From Tyzzerella sp. (GTDB lineage: Bacteria; Bacillota; Clostridia; Lachnospirales; Anaerotignaceae): DNA of 64,000 bases. The stretch spans positions 124,001 to 188,000 of the forward strand of contig DXZA01000057.1 of assembly GCA_019415525.1 (NCBI GenBank), read 5' to 3'. A program made the translations under genes and the position numbers. Numbering within the stretch: position 1 is the stretch's first letter; each line of letters starts with the position of its first letter. This document shows positions 51,831 through 60,591 of the stretch, piece by piece. Below the pieces are notes generated by a model that was given only the letters and a program-made list of their open reading frames with translations, had not been told where the DNA came from and ran no database searches.

Positions 51831-52706
51831 ATGTTAAATGGTACAATAATTAAAGGAATAGGCGGATTTTATTATATAGATACCGAAAATGGTGTTTATG
51901 AATGCAGGGCAAGAGGTATTTTTAGAAAAGAAAAACTTAAACCAACAGTTGGTGACTTTGTTAAAATATCAGTCCTTGATGAAAAAAATAAAAAAGGCAG
52001 TCTTGATGTTATAGAACCAAGAAAAAATATGCTTATACGTCCAAGGGTTTCTAATGTTGAACAAGCAATAATTGTTTTTGCAGCAGTAAGTCCTGATATA
52101 AATATAGACCTTTTGGATAGATTTTTAATACTTGTTGCTGAACAAAAACTTGATGTTTTAATATGCATAAATAAAATAGACCTTGATACTGATAAAAAAT
52201 ATGAAGATATAAAAAATATTTATGAAAAATCAGGCTATAAAGTTATATGTTTAAGTGCAGAAAAAAGCATTGGTATTGATGAATTAAAATCAGCTTTAAA
52301 AAATAAAATATCTGTTTTTGCTGGCCCTTCTGGTGTTGGCAAAAGCAGTCTTATAAATTCCATAGCACCAAACTTACAGCTTAAAACAGGAGAAATAAGT
52401 GCAAAAATAGAACGTGGTAAACATACAACACGTCATGCTGAACTTATGCAAATAGAAGAGCATAGCTATATTGTAGATTCTCCAGGGTTTACATCACTTT
52501 TTCTTGAGCATATACCAGCAGAAGAACTTCAATATTATTTTAGGGAGTTTGAGCCTTATTTATCTAGTTGCAGATATACTGGTTGTAGCCATATACATGA
52601 ACCAGAATGTGCTGTAAAAGAACAGGTAGGGGAAAATATACAGACTGAAAGATATGAAAGATATGTAAACTTATATAATGAGTTAAGAAAGGACAGGAAA
52701 AAATAA
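51831..52706 (+). CDS. rsgA: Ribosome small subunit-dependent GTPase RsgA
   Basis: RsgA (YjeQ/CpgA) matures 30S subunits. The 291-residue circularly permuted GTPase has an N-terminal OB-fold, NKID (G4) preceding G1 (GPSGVGKSSLIN), DSPGF (G3), and a C-terminal zinc motif (CRYTGCSHIHEPECAV). Its stop overlaps the rpe ATG by one base. Confidence 0.96.
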   Translation: MLNGTIIKGIGGFYYIDTENGVYECRARGIFRKEKLKPTVGDFVKISVLDEKNKKGSLDVIEPRKNMLIRPRVSNVEQAIIVFAAVSPDINIDLLDRFLILVAEQKLDVLICINKIDLDTDKKYEDIKNIYEKSGYKVICLSAEKSIGIDELKSALKNKISVFAGPSGVGKSSLINSIAPNLQLKTGEISAKIERGKHTTRHAELMQIEEHSYIVDSPGFTSLFLEHIPAEELQYYFREFEPYLSSCRYTGCSHIHEPECAVKEQVGENIQTERYERYVNLYNELRKDRKK

Positions 52707-53368
52707 TGGAATACAAATTATCACCATCACTTCTCTCAGCAGATTTCGGAATTGTAAAAGAACAGCTTCAAATACTTGAAAATGCAGGAACTCCATACAT
52801 ACATCTTGATGTTATGGACGGAATGTTTGTTCCAAATATATCATTTGGTATACCTGTAATAAAATCACTTAGAAAACATACAAAAATGGTTTTTGATGCA
52901 CATCTTATGATAGTTGAACCTGAAAGATATATTAAAGAGTTTTATGAGATAGGCTGTGACATTATAAATATACATGCAGAGGCTACAAAAGATTTAAAAG
53001 GAACAATAGAAAAAATAAATAATTTTGGAATTAAATCAGGTGTTACAATAAAACCAAAAACTCCTGTTTCTGAAATATATGATGTTCTTGCTAATGTTGA
53101 TATGGTTCTTGTAATGAGTGTTGAACCTGGATTTGGTGGACAAAAATTTATGCCTGAACAGCTTGAAAAAGTTCGTGAGCTTAAAAAATTAAAAGATGAA
53201 AAAGGTTATAAATATGATATTCAGATAGATGGAGGAATAACTCTTGATAATTTAAGAGAAGTTCTTGATGCAGGTGTAAACTGTGTTGTTGCCGGTTCTT
53301 CTGTTCTTGGAAAAGAAGATATTGGACAGGCTGCAAAAGATTTTATGGAAGTTTTTAAGGAGTATTAA
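52706..53368 (+). CDS. rpe: Ribulose-phosphate 3-epimerase
   Basis: Rpe interconverts ribulose-5-P and xylulose-5-P. The 220-residue TIM-barrel enzyme has PSLLSADFG, HLDVMDGMFVPNISFG (metal His/Asp), MSVEPGFGGQKF and DGGI. It follows rsgA, as in Bacillus. Confidence 0.97.
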   Translation: MEYKLSPSLLSADFGIVKEQLQILENAGTPYIHLDVMDGMFVPNISFGIPVIKSLRKHTKMVFDAHLMIVEPERYIKEFYEIGCDIINIHAEATKDLKGTIEKINNFGIKSGVTIKPKTPVSEIYDVLANVDMVLVMSVEPGFGGQKFMPEQLEKVRELKKLKDEKGYKYDIQIDGGITLDNLREVLDAGVNCVVAGSSVLGKEDIGQAAKDFMEVFKEY

Positions 53369-53370
53369 TT

Positions 53371-54009
53371 ATGCGAGCTGTTATTTTCGGTGGTGCCGAT
53401 ATAGAAGAGTATGATTTTTGTAAGAAGTATATAAATGAGGAGAGTATTATTATATGTTGTGATAGAGGACTTCTTCATGTAGATAGACTTGAATTAAAAC
53501 CTGATTATATTGTTGGGGATTTTGATTCTGTTTCTGATACACTTCTTGAAAAATATAAAAATGCAGGGTTTTCTATTGATGAATATCCATCACATAAGGA
53601 CTTTACAGACCTTGAACTTGGAATAAATATAGCTCTTGAAAAAGGTGCTAGTGAAATTGTTATTATGGGTGGTATAGGTTCAAGAATAGACCATACATTT
53701 GGTAATATGCATTTACTATATATGCTTCTTAAAAAGAATATAAAGGCTTGTTTGATAAACAATTGTAATTATATTACACTTACTGATTCTTTTGCAAAAG
53801 TTGAAGGTAAAAAAGGTGAAATTGTTTCTATACTTCCTTTTATGGGTGATGCTGAAGGTGTTACACTTAAAGGTTTTGAATATCCCCTTAAAAACGCATA
53901 TATGAAGTTTGGAGAGTCTTTAGGTGTAAGTAATGTTCTTATTAAAGAAGAAGGTACTGTTGAAGTTAAAAAAGGTTGTCTTGCTATTATGAAAGCAAGA
54001 GATTATTAA
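53371..54009 (+). CDS. thiN: Thiamine pyrophosphokinase
   Basis: ThiN makes thiamine diphosphate from thiamine and ATP. The 212-residue protein has CCDRGLLHVDRLELKPDYIVGDFDS, SHKDFTDLELG and MGGIGSRIDHTFGNM, family hallmarks. AAGGAG precedes the ATG, 2 bases after the rpe stop region. Confidence 0.96.
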   Translation: MRAVIFGGADIEEYDFCKKYINEESIIICCDRGLLHVDRLELKPDYIVGDFDSVSDTLLEKYKNAGFSIDEYPSHKDFTDLELGINIALEKGASEIVIMGGIGSRIDHTFGNMHLLYMLLKKNIKACLINNCNYITLTDSFAKVEGKKGEIVSILPFMGDAEGVTLKGFEYPLKNAYMKFGESLGVSNVLIKEEGTVEVKKGCLAIMKARDY

Positions 54010-54013
54010 TAAT

Positions 54014-54056
54014 AAAACTGCAATGGCTAAAATTTTAAGCTGTTGCAGTTTTTTAT
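54014..54056 (+). terminator. Rho-independent terminator after thiN
   Basis: AAAACTGCAA (54014-54023) / TTGCAGTTTT (54043-54052), inner bases GGCT/AGC pair further, T tail. Confidence 0.9.
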
Positions 54057-54109
54057 TAGCTTTATTTAGTAATTTGAATATAATATAGTAAAAAAAGATG
54101 TGATTAAAT

Positions 54110-54253
54110 ATGAAATGTCTTAATAAAAATACATTAGGTTTTGTATGTATAGGATTTGGTGCAGGAATTATTCTTGTGGCATTTGTACCTAAGTGGTGTT
54201 TTTTATGGGGTGGAGTATTTATATTTTGTGGAAAAAGGCTTTTAGATGAATAA
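54110..54253 (+). CDS. Small membrane protein (47 residues)
   Basis: An open frame from ATG at 54110 to TAA at 54253 encodes a 47-residue protein, MKCLNKNTLGFVCIGFGAGI and so on, with two hydrophobic halves, LVAFVPKWCFLW and GGVFIFC, and a charged end GKRLLDE. Gly and aromatic spacing (G-F-G-x-G, P-x-W) recalls a conserved small-protein family in Clostridia. The site AAGATGTGAT is weak. It has thiN's terminator before and a bidirectional terminator after, so needs its own promoter. It takes the position between thiN and rpmB that spoVM holds in Bacillus, but is not SpoVM by sequence. Confidence 0.6.
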   Translation: MKCLNKNTLGFVCIGFGAGIILVAFVPKWCFLWGGVFIFCGKRLLDE

Positions 54254-54259
54254 AAAAAT

Positions 54260-54287
54260 AAAGGCTTTCAAATTAATGAAAGCCTTT
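54260..54287. terminator. Bidirectional terminator between small membrane gene and rpmB
   Basis: AAAGGCTTTCA (54260-54270) / TGAAAGCCTTT (54277-54287), 6-base loop. Confidence 0.9.
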
Positions 54288-54306
54288 ATATAATCCGTAA
54301 TAAAAA

Positions 54307-54507
54307 TTAGATTGCACGAGTTACTTTGTTTGAACGTAAACATCTTGTGCAGATGTAGATTGATTTTACTGTTCCGTTATCTACGATTTTAACTTTTTTT
54401 ACGTTTGGTTTCCAAGTTCTGTTAGCACGTCTACTTACCTGACTACGGTTGATGCTAATTCTATGTCCTGTACGCATACCTTTTTCACAAATTTCACACT
54501 TTGCCAT
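54307..54507 (-). CDS. rpmB: Ribosomal protein L28
   Basis: The 66-residue bL28 protein starts MAKCEICEKGMRTGHRIS and has four cysteines (CEIC... CTRC), the zinc-binding form of L28. N-x-x-S-R-R-A-N-R-T-W-x-P is typical. GGAGGTGC precedes the ATG. It lies alone on the minus strand between thiN and the Asp23 gene, as in Bacillus. Confidence 0.96.
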   Translation of the reverse strand: MAKCEICEKGMRTGHRISINRSQVSRRANRTWKPNVKKVKIVDNGTVKSIYICTRCLRSNKVTRAI

Positions 54508-54628
54508 TTTAAATGCACCTCCTCGAATTCTTTGTGTGACACAACAAAAGTATTCTATCAGAAAAAAAAGAATTTTGCAACAATTTTAATGTTTTTTTTA
54601 AAAAATTTTTAAAAAAAATAATTGCAGT

Positions 54629-54658
54629 AATTACAATATTCAATTACAATATTGAATA
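54629..54658. repeat. Direct and inverted repeats upstream of the Asp23-family gene
   Basis: AATTACAATATT occurs twice in tandem (54629-54640 and 54642-54653), and TATTCAAT (54637-54644) / ATTGAATA (54651-54658) is an 8-bp inverted repeat. This looks like an operator or chance in AT-rich DNA. It is about 60 bases upstream of the likely promoter. Confidence 0.4.
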
Positions 54659-54696
54659 CATAAATTTTATATAAAGTTATATGGTTTAAAATAATG

Positions 54697-54725
54697 TTTT
54701 AAAAATATATATTTAGTGTTATAAT
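54697..54725 (+). promoter_or_regulatory. Promoter of the Asp23-FakA operon (extended -10)
   Basis: TTTTAA (54697-54702), 17-base spacer and TATAAT (54720-54725), with TG at 54717-54718. The -35 is weak, as is common for extended -10 promoters. Confidence 0.45.
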
Positions 54726-54758
54726 AAAGGAAATTATAAATTTTTGGGAGGTAGATTT

Positions 54759-55115
54759 ATGTCAGCTAAGCTTGAAAATGATTATGGTGTCATTACAATA
54801 GAAAATGAAGTTATTGCAAGGATAGCAGGCTATGCTGCCATGGACTGCTATGGTATAGTTGGTATGGCTGCTAAAAATGTTAAAGATGGCATAGTACAGC
54901 TTTTAAAGAAAGAGAGTCTTACAAAAGGTATCAAACTTACAGTTAATGAAAATAAAATATCACTTGATTTCCACATTATTGTTGAATATGGTACAAATAT
55001 TACTGCTATTGCTGATAATATCATAAGTACTGTAAAATACAAAGTTGAAGAGTATGCAGGGCTTGAAGTGGAAAATGTTAACATCTTCGTTGAGGGTGTT
55101 AGAGTAGACGGCTAA
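54759..55115 (+). CDS. Asp23/Gls24 family protein (YloU)
   Basis: The 118-residue cytosolic protein belongs to the Asp23 family of alkaline-shock/envelope-associated proteins: GVITIENEVIARIAGYAAMDCYGIVGMAAK and YKVEEYAGLEVENVNIFVEGVRV are typical. The ATG at 54759 is chosen, as the longer TTG start (54744) overlaps the GGGAGGT site. It precedes the FakA-like gene by 14 bases, as YloU-YloV in Bacillus. Role at the membrane is not clear. Confidence 0.92.
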   Translation: MSAKLENDYGVITIENEVIARIAGYAAMDCYGIVGMAAKNVKDGIVQLLKKESLTKGIKLTVNENKISLDFHIIVEYGTNITAIADNIISTVKYKVEEYAGLEVENVNIFVEGVRVDG

Positions 55116-55129
55116 GGAGGAACATACCT

Positions 55130-56779
55130 GTGGGTATTACTAGTATTAATGGATTATTATTAAAGAAAATGATTATTGCAGGAGCAAATAAGCTTAATAG
55201 TCAGAAACAGCTTGTTGACTCATTAAATGTGTTCCCTGTGCCAGATGGTGATACAGGAACAAATATGTCACTTACTGTTATTGCTGCTGCAAGAGAAATA
55301 GAAAAATGCGATAGTCTTAATATAGGTGAAGTTGCAAAGCTTGCTGCTAATGGTGCATTAAGAGGTGCAAGGGGAAATTCGGGCGTTATTACTTCACAGC
55401 TTTTTAGAGGCTTTTATAAAGGTCTTGAAGGCAAAACAGAGGCAGGAACAAAAGAACTTGCACAGGCTATTGCTAATGGTGTAAAAACAGCCTATAAAGC
55501 TGTTATGAAGCCTAAAGAGGGAACAATTCTTACTGTTGCTAGAGCATGTGGCGAAAGTGCTGCCAAATATGCTGATAAAATAACAGATATTGAAAAATTC
55601 CTTGAACAAATAATTGAAGATGGAAATGCTATGCTTCTTCAGACAACAGAAATGCTTCCAGCTTTAAAACAGGCTAATGTTGTTGATGCAGGTGGAAAAG
55701 GTCTTCTTTTCATTCTTCAGGGTGCATATGAAAATATACATACTGAAGGAGATATAGTTGTTGATGAGCCTTTAAAAACACAAGCTCCAGATTTTTCAGC
55801 TATTACATCTGTTGATAATGAAAGTATTACATTTGGATATTGCACAGAGTTTTTTATAAATGTAAAAAATGCTGGTGATAATGTTGTAACAAAGCTTAAA
55901 GCATATCTTGGAACAATAGGTGATTCTATTGTTTGTGTCGCTGATGATGAAATTATAAAAATTCATGTTCATACAGACCACCCAGGTCTTGCCCTTGAAA
56001 AAGCTCTTACAATAGGAAGTCTTAGTGGGCTTAAAATTGAAAATATGCGTGAACAGCATACAAATATAATTGATTTTGGTGGAAATAAAAAAGCAGAAGT
56101 TAAAAATGATGAGCCTGCAAAAGAATTAGGCTTTATATCTGTATCTGTTGGTAGTGGTCTTTCTGATATATTCAAAAACCTTGGTGTTGATGAGATTATT
56201 GAAGGTGGACAAACTATGAATCCAAGTACAGAAGATATTTTAAATGCTGTTGAAAAAATAAATGCAAAAAATATAATTGTACTTCCAAATAATAAAAATA
56301 TTATTCTTGCAGCAGAACAAGCTGCTAAACTTTCTGAGGATAAAAAGATATATGTTGTGCCTTCAACAACAATACCAGAAGGTATAACAGCAATGATAAA
56401 TTATAACATTGGTGAAGGTATAGAAGAAAATGTTTCAAATATGACTGATAGCCTTTCATATGTAAAAACAGCTATGGTTACATATGCTGTAAGAGAAACT
56501 TCTATTGATGATAAAAAAATAGAAGAAGGCGATATACTTGGAATGCTTGGTGGAAACATTTCTGTTGTTTCAAAAGACCTTATGGAAGGTACAAAGGAAC
56601 TTATTGATAATGCTATTGATGAAGATAGTGAAATGATAAGTATATATTATGGTAGTGATGTTAAAGAAGATGATGCTAATGAGATTGCTCAGTATATTGA
56701 AGAAAAATATCCTGACTGTGAAGTTGAAGTTCAGATGGGCAATCAACCACTTTACTACTATATTATTTCTGTTGAATAA
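55130..56779 (+). CDS. DAK2-domain fatty acid kinase-like protein (YloV/FakA)
   Basis: FakA-type kinases phosphorylate fatty acids bound to FakB/DegV proteins. The 549-residue protein has the DAK2 N-terminal domain with NVFPVPDGDTGTNMSLT (ATP/Mg-binding Asp residues), ALRGARGNSGVITSQLFRG, and a middle domain, then a DegV-like C-terminal region (ISVSVGSGLSDIFKNLGVD; NPSTEDILNAVEKINAKNI). The start is GTG at 55130 after AAGGAGGA. It is the second gene after Asp23. Confidence 0.92.
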   Translation: MGITSINGLLLKKMIIAGANKLNSQKQLVDSLNVFPVPDGDTGTNMSLTVIAAAREIEKCDSLNIGEVAKLAANGALRGARGNSGVITSQLFRGFYKGLEGKTEAGTKELAQAIANGVKTAYKAVMKPKEGTILTVARACGESAAKYADKITDIEKFLEQIIEDGNAMLLQTTEMLPALKQANVVDAGGKGLLFILQGAYENIHTEGDIVVDEPLKTQAPDFSAITSVDNESITFGYCTEFFINVKNAGDNVVTKLKAYLGTIGDSIVCVADDEIIKIHVHTDHPGLALEKALTIGSLSGLKIENMREQHTNIIDFGGNKKAEVKNDEPAKELGFISVSVGSGLSDIFKNLGVDEIIEGGQTMNPSTEDILNAVEKINAKNIIVLPNNKNIILAAEQAAKLSEDKKIYVVPSTTIPEGITAMINYNIGEGIEENVSNMTDSLSYVKTAMVTYAVRETSIDDKKIEEGDILGMLGGNISVVSKDLMEGTKELIDNAIDEDSEMISIYYGSDVKEDDANEIAQYIEEKYPDCEVEVQMGNQPLYYYIISVE

Positions 56780-56803
56780 TTTTTAAATTTTTAAAAATCA
56801 TTT

Positions 56804-56853
56804 AAAAGGGGTAGCTATGACATTGTATTTTGTCATTAACTGCCTCTTTTTTT
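56804..56853 (+). terminator. Terminator or attenuator hairpin in the recG leader
   Basis: Stem AAAAGGGGTAGCTATGACA (56804-56822) with TGTCATTAACTGCCTCTTTT (56831-56850), one mismatch and one bulge, followed by a T run. The T run ends directly at GGAGGTG, the recG ribosome-binding site, so it may stop FakA transcripts or control recG. Confidence 0.7.
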
Positions 56854-56865
56854 GGAGGTGATAAA

Positions 56866-58917
56866 ATGTATCTTGATAGTCCTGTTACAGATATAAAAAG
56901 TATAGGGCCTGAAAAAAGTAAAAAACTTTCTAAATTAAATATATATACTGTAAAAGACCTTATAGAGCATTTTCCTAGAGATTATGAGGATAGAAGTGAA
57001 ATAGTTCCGTTATCTGATATTAAAATAAATGAGGAAAATACATTTAGAGGAAAAGTAAAAGGTATACCAGAAGATATAAGAGTAAAAAACCTTAGAATAG
57101 TACGAGCAAGAATAGAGGACTCTACAGGTGGAGTAACTGCTGTATGGTATAATCAGCCTTATATGAAAAAAGCATTTAAAGAAGGTGCAGAATATATTTT
57201 TACAGGAAAGGCTGTTAGAAAATATAATAAAATAGAGGTACAATCACCAGAATTTGAAATTATTTCAGAGGGTAGTGTGCTTTCGGGAGGAAGAATAGTT
57301 CCTGTTTATCCTGTAACAAGTGGTATTTCTCAAAAAATACTAAGAAGTCTTATAAAAGATACTATTGAATATACAAAAAATCAAATTCATGATTTTATAC
57401 CTACAAATATACGAAAGAAATATAAATTATGTGATAGAAATTTTGCTGTTTTAAATATACATTTTCCTGAAAATAATGACAGCTTTTTTATTGCAAGAAG
57501 ACGTCTTGTTTTTGAAGAGCTTTTTTTACTTCAAACAGCACTTTTAAGAATGAAATCAAATGCTAATAAAGGTAAAAAAGGAATTGTTTTTAAAAATATA
57601 AACTGTGCTAAGGAAGTCCTTGAAAATTTACCCTTTGAATTAACAGATGCACAGAAAAAAGTTATGAGAGAAATAGTAAATGATATGAAATCCGGAAAAG
57701 CCATGAATAGACTTGTTCAGGGTGATGTTGGTAGTGGTAAGACGGTAGTGGCTCTTATAACAGCTTTTATAGCTATCAAAAATGGATATCAAGCAGCTCT
57801 TATGGTGCCTACTGAGGTTCTTGCAGGTCAGCATTTTGAGTTTTTTTCAAGCATATTTAATAAAATGGGTATAAAAACCGTATTACTTACAGGTTCTTTA
57901 AAGAAAAAAGAAAAAAATATTGCTCTTGAAGAAATATCAACAGGAAATGCTAAAATGGTTATAGGAACTCATGCAGTAATACAAGATACAGTACAGTTTG
58001 AAAATCTTGGTATGGTAATAACAGATGAACAGCATCGTTTTGGCGTGCGTCAAAGAGGAACTTTAAGTGATAAGGGTAATAATCCACATGTACTTGTTAT
58101 GACAGCAACGCCAATTCCAAGAACACTTGCATTAATACTTTATGGTGACCTTGATATATCTATAATAGACCATTTGCCACCAGGAAGACAGAAAATAGAT
58201 ACATCTTCTGTTAATTCATCTTATCATGAGAGAATATATAATTTTATTAGAAAAGAAATAGATAGGGGCAGACAAGTTTATATTATATGTCCTATGATTG
58301 ATGAAAGTGATAAAATGGACGTTCAAGCAGTTACAAGTTATACGGAAAAATTAAAAAATGAAGTTTTTTCGGAATATTCTGTGGAATGTCTTCATGGTAA
58401 AATTAAACCAGCAGAAAAGCAAGATATTATGGATAGATTTGCTGAAAATAAAGTAAATATACTTGTTTCTACAACCGTTATTGAAGTTGGTATAAATGTT
58501 CCTAATGCAACAATTATGCTTATTGAAAATGCTGAAAGATTTGGACTTGCTCAGCTTCATCAGCTTAGAGGACGTGTTGGTCGTGGTAATGAAAAATCTT
58601 ATTGTATACTTGTTTGTGATTCAAAAAATAAGGTTGCTACAGAAAGAATGCATATGATGACAAAATCAACTGATGGTTTTGAAATATCGGAAATGGACCT
58701 TAAACTTAGAGGTCCAGGAGAATTTTTTGGTACAAAACAGCATGGTCTTCCTGAAATGAAAATTGCAAATTTATATAAGGATATGGATATTCTTAAAGAA
58801 GCTCAAAAAGCTGCTTTTGAAGTTATTAATGATGATAAATTTATGGAAAAAGAAGAAAATAAGCTTCTTTATATGGAAATTGAAAATACACTTAATGTGG
58901 AAAATATAAATATATAA
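56866..58917 (+). CDS. recG: ATP-dependent DNA helicase RecG
   Basis: RecG reverses forks and resolves recombination intermediates. The 683-residue protein has the wedge domain (about 1-230), Walker A as GDVGSGKTVVA (about residues 285-295), DEQHRFG, TATPIPRT and a C-terminal helicase part with ENAERFGLAQLHQLRGRVGRG. The ATG at 56866 follows GGAGGTG by 5 bases. Confidence 0.96.
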   Translation: MYLDSPVTDIKSIGPEKSKKLSKLNIYTVKDLIEHFPRDYEDRSEIVPLSDIKINEENTFRGKVKGIPEDIRVKNLRIVRARIEDSTGGVTAVWYNQPYMKKAFKEGAEYIFTGKAVRKYNKIEVQSPEFEIISEGSVLSGGRIVPVYPVTSGISQKILRSLIKDTIEYTKNQIHDFIPTNIRKKYKLCDRNFAVLNIHFPENNDSFFIARRRLVFEELFLLQTALLRMKSNANKGKKGIVFKNINCAKEVLENLPFELTDAQKKVMREIVNDMKSGKAMNRLVQGDVGSGKTVVALITAFIAIKNGYQAALMVPTEVLAGQHFEFFSSIFNKMGIKTVLLTGSLKKKEKNIALEEISTGNAKMVIGTHAVIQDTVQFENLGMVITDEQHRFGVRQRGTLSDKGNNPHVLVMTATPIPRTLALILYGDLDISIIDHLPPGRQKIDTSSVNSSYHERIYNFIRKEIDRGRQVYIICPMIDESDKMDVQAVTSYTEKLKNEVFSEYSVECLHGKIKPAEKQDIMDRFAENKVNILVSTTVIEVGINVPNATIMLIENAERFGLAQLHQLRGRVGRGNEKSYCILVCDSKNKVATERMHMMTKSTDGFEISEMDLKLRGPGEFFGTKQHGLPEMKIANLYKDMDILKEAQKAAFEVINDDKFMEKEENKLLYMEIENTLNVENINI

Positions 58918-58926
58918 ATTTCTATT

Positions 58927-58953
58927 TTGAAATATCTCTAAATATGGTATAAT
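58927..58953 (+). promoter_or_regulatory. Extended -10 promoter of rsmD-coaD
   Basis: TGgTATAAT (58945-58953), with TTGAAA at 58927-58932 (spacer 15, short). About 84 bases before the rsmD start. Confidence 0.5.
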
Positions 58954-59036
58954 CAATTTTATTATTGTATTTTAAAGGCTTTTTTGCTATACTCTATTTG
59001 TATTTTTAACAAATTTGTAATTTTGGAGGCTTTTTT

Positions 59037-59588
59037 ATGCGTGTTATTTCAGGAATGGCGAGAGGGCATAAGCTTTTAGCGCCTGAAGGTATGGACACAA
59101 GACCTACTACTGATAGAATAAAGGAAACTCTTTTTAATATAATTGCTCCAGATATTCCAGAAGCTAAATTTTTAGACCTTTTTTCAGGTTCAGGAGCAAT
59201 AGGTATTGAGGCTTTAAGCAGATATGCAGATAAATGTGTATTTGTTGATGAGTCCTTAAAATGTAAAGAAATTATTGAACATAATCTTAAACATACAAAA
59301 TTAATTGATAAGACGGAAATTTATTGTACAGATGCTATTTCTGCTATAAATATGCTTTCTTCAAAAGGTGAAAAATTCGATATTATATTTATGGACCCAC
59401 CATATAATCTTGGTTTTTATGAGCCAGTATTAAAGGCTTTAAAAAATGCAGATATATTAAATAAAGAAGGCTATATTATCGCTGAAAGGTCACCTAATAA
59501 TCCTTTACCTCAAATAGATGGAATTGAGATTTTAAGAGAAAAAGAATATAAAACAACAGTTATGACCTTTATGGCTTTGGAGGATTAA
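59037..59588 (+). CDS. rsmD: 16S rRNA (guanine-966-N2)-methyltransferase
   Basis: RsmD methylates G966 of 16S rRNA. The 183-residue enzyme has RVISGMARGHKLLAP, TRPTTDRIKETLFNI, LDLFSGSGAIGIEALSR (SAM) and MDPPYNLG (the N/D-PPY catalytic motif). GGAGG precedes the ATG. It is 5 bases before coaD, as ylbH-ylbI in Bacillus. Confidence 0.96.
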   Translation: MRVISGMARGHKLLAPEGMDTRPTTDRIKETLFNIIAPDIPEAKFLDLFSGSGAIGIEALSRYADKCVFVDESLKCKEIIEHNLKHTKLIDKTEIYCTDAISAINMLSSKGEKFDIIFMDPPYNLGFYEPVLKALKNADILNKEGYIIAERSPNNPLPQIDGIEILREKEYKTTVMTFMALED

Positions 59589-59593
59589 GTAAT

Positions 59594-60079
59594 ATGAAAG
59601 CAATATATGCAGGCAGTTTTGACCCTGTTACTTTAGGACATCTTGATATTATAAAAAGAGCTGCTAAAATTTTTGATAAGTTAGTTGTAGCAGTTTTGGA
59701 AAATCCTAATAAAAATTGTCTTTTTACAGTTGAAGAAAGAAAAAAACATTTAGAAATTGTTACAGCTGAGATAGGAAATGTGGAAGTTGCTTCATTTCAG
59801 GGGCTTTTAGCTGATTTTGCAAGAGAAATAGAAGCTGATGTTGCAATAAGAGGTCTTAGAAATGCTGTTGATTTTGCATGTGAACAACAAATGCATCTTA
59901 TAAATGGACGACTTAATAAAAATATAGAGACAGTATTTCTTGCTGCTGATGAAAGTCATATTTCATTAAGTTCAAGTGCTGTTAAAGAAGTAGCCGTTTT
60001 TGGTGGTAATATTGATTTTATGGTTCCAAAGGAAATTATAGGTTTTATAGAGGAAAAATATATGAAACGAGGGGTTTAA
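59594..60079 (+). CDS. coaD: Phosphopantetheine adenylyltransferase
   Basis: CoaD makes dephospho-CoA. The 161-residue enzyme has AGSFDPVTLGHLDII (the HxGH nucleotidyl motif as GHLD), RGLRNAVDFACEQQM and ISLSSSAVKEVA. It is the middle gene of a tight run with rsmD and the coiled-coil gene. Confidence 0.97.
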   Translation: MKAIYAGSFDPVTLGHLDIIKRAAKIFDKLVVAVLENPNKNCLFTVEERKKHLEIVTAEIGNVEVASFQGLLADFAREIEADVAIRGLRNAVDFACEQQMHLINGRLNKNIETVFLAADESHISLSSSAVKEVAVFGGNIDFMVPKEIIGFIEEKYMKRGV

Positions 60080-60586
60080 ATGGAAACAGTTTTAAAGCTG
60101 CTTGATGAAATAGAAGAAATATTAGACACAAGTCATGGGACACCCTTTTCATCAAAAGTAAAAGTTGATAAAGAAGAAATTTATGAAATATTATCTGAAA
60201 TAAGAACAAGATTACCTAATGAACTTAAGCAAGCTAAATGGGTTATTGATGAGAGAAATAAAATTCTTGTTGATGCACAAAAAGAAGCAGATGAAATTCT
60301 TAAAAACGCTGAAGACAGAATAGAAAAACTTATAAATGAAGATGAAATAACAAAAAGAGCTTATGAACAAGCTGCTATTATAAATGAAAATAGTAAAAAA
60401 ATAGCAAAGGAAATGCGTCTTGGTGCTATGGAATATGCAGATGAAGTACTTTCCCTTGCTGAACAAAGAGTTAAAGAACTTATGGAAGCTATGAAAGAAG
60501 AATCTATGAAAACAGACCAGTTCTTTAACCAGACTCTTGGTGTTATCTATGAAAACAGACAAGAGTTAAGAGGTGTTAAAAAATAA
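60080..60586 (+). CDS. Coiled-coil protein, possibly DivIVA/SepIVA-like
   Basis: A 168-residue soluble protein, start directly after the coaD stop. It is Lys/Glu-rich with a long predicted coiled coil (about 55-145) and an opening METVLKLLDEIEEILDTS similar to proteins labelled 'ATPase' or DivIVA-like in Clostridia, adjacent to coaD. DivIVA/SepIVA relatives organise division or envelope growth. No catalytic motif is visible; that function is inference. Confidence 0.75.
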   Translation: METVLKLLDEIEEILDTSHGTPFSSKVKVDKEEIYEILSEIRTRLPNELKQAKWVIDERNKILVDAQKEADEILKNAEDRIEKLINEDEITKRAYEQAAIINENSKKIAKEMRLGAMEYADEVLSLAEQRVKELMEAMKEESMKTDQFFNQTLGVIYENRQELRGVKK

Positions 60587-60591
60587 ATTTA

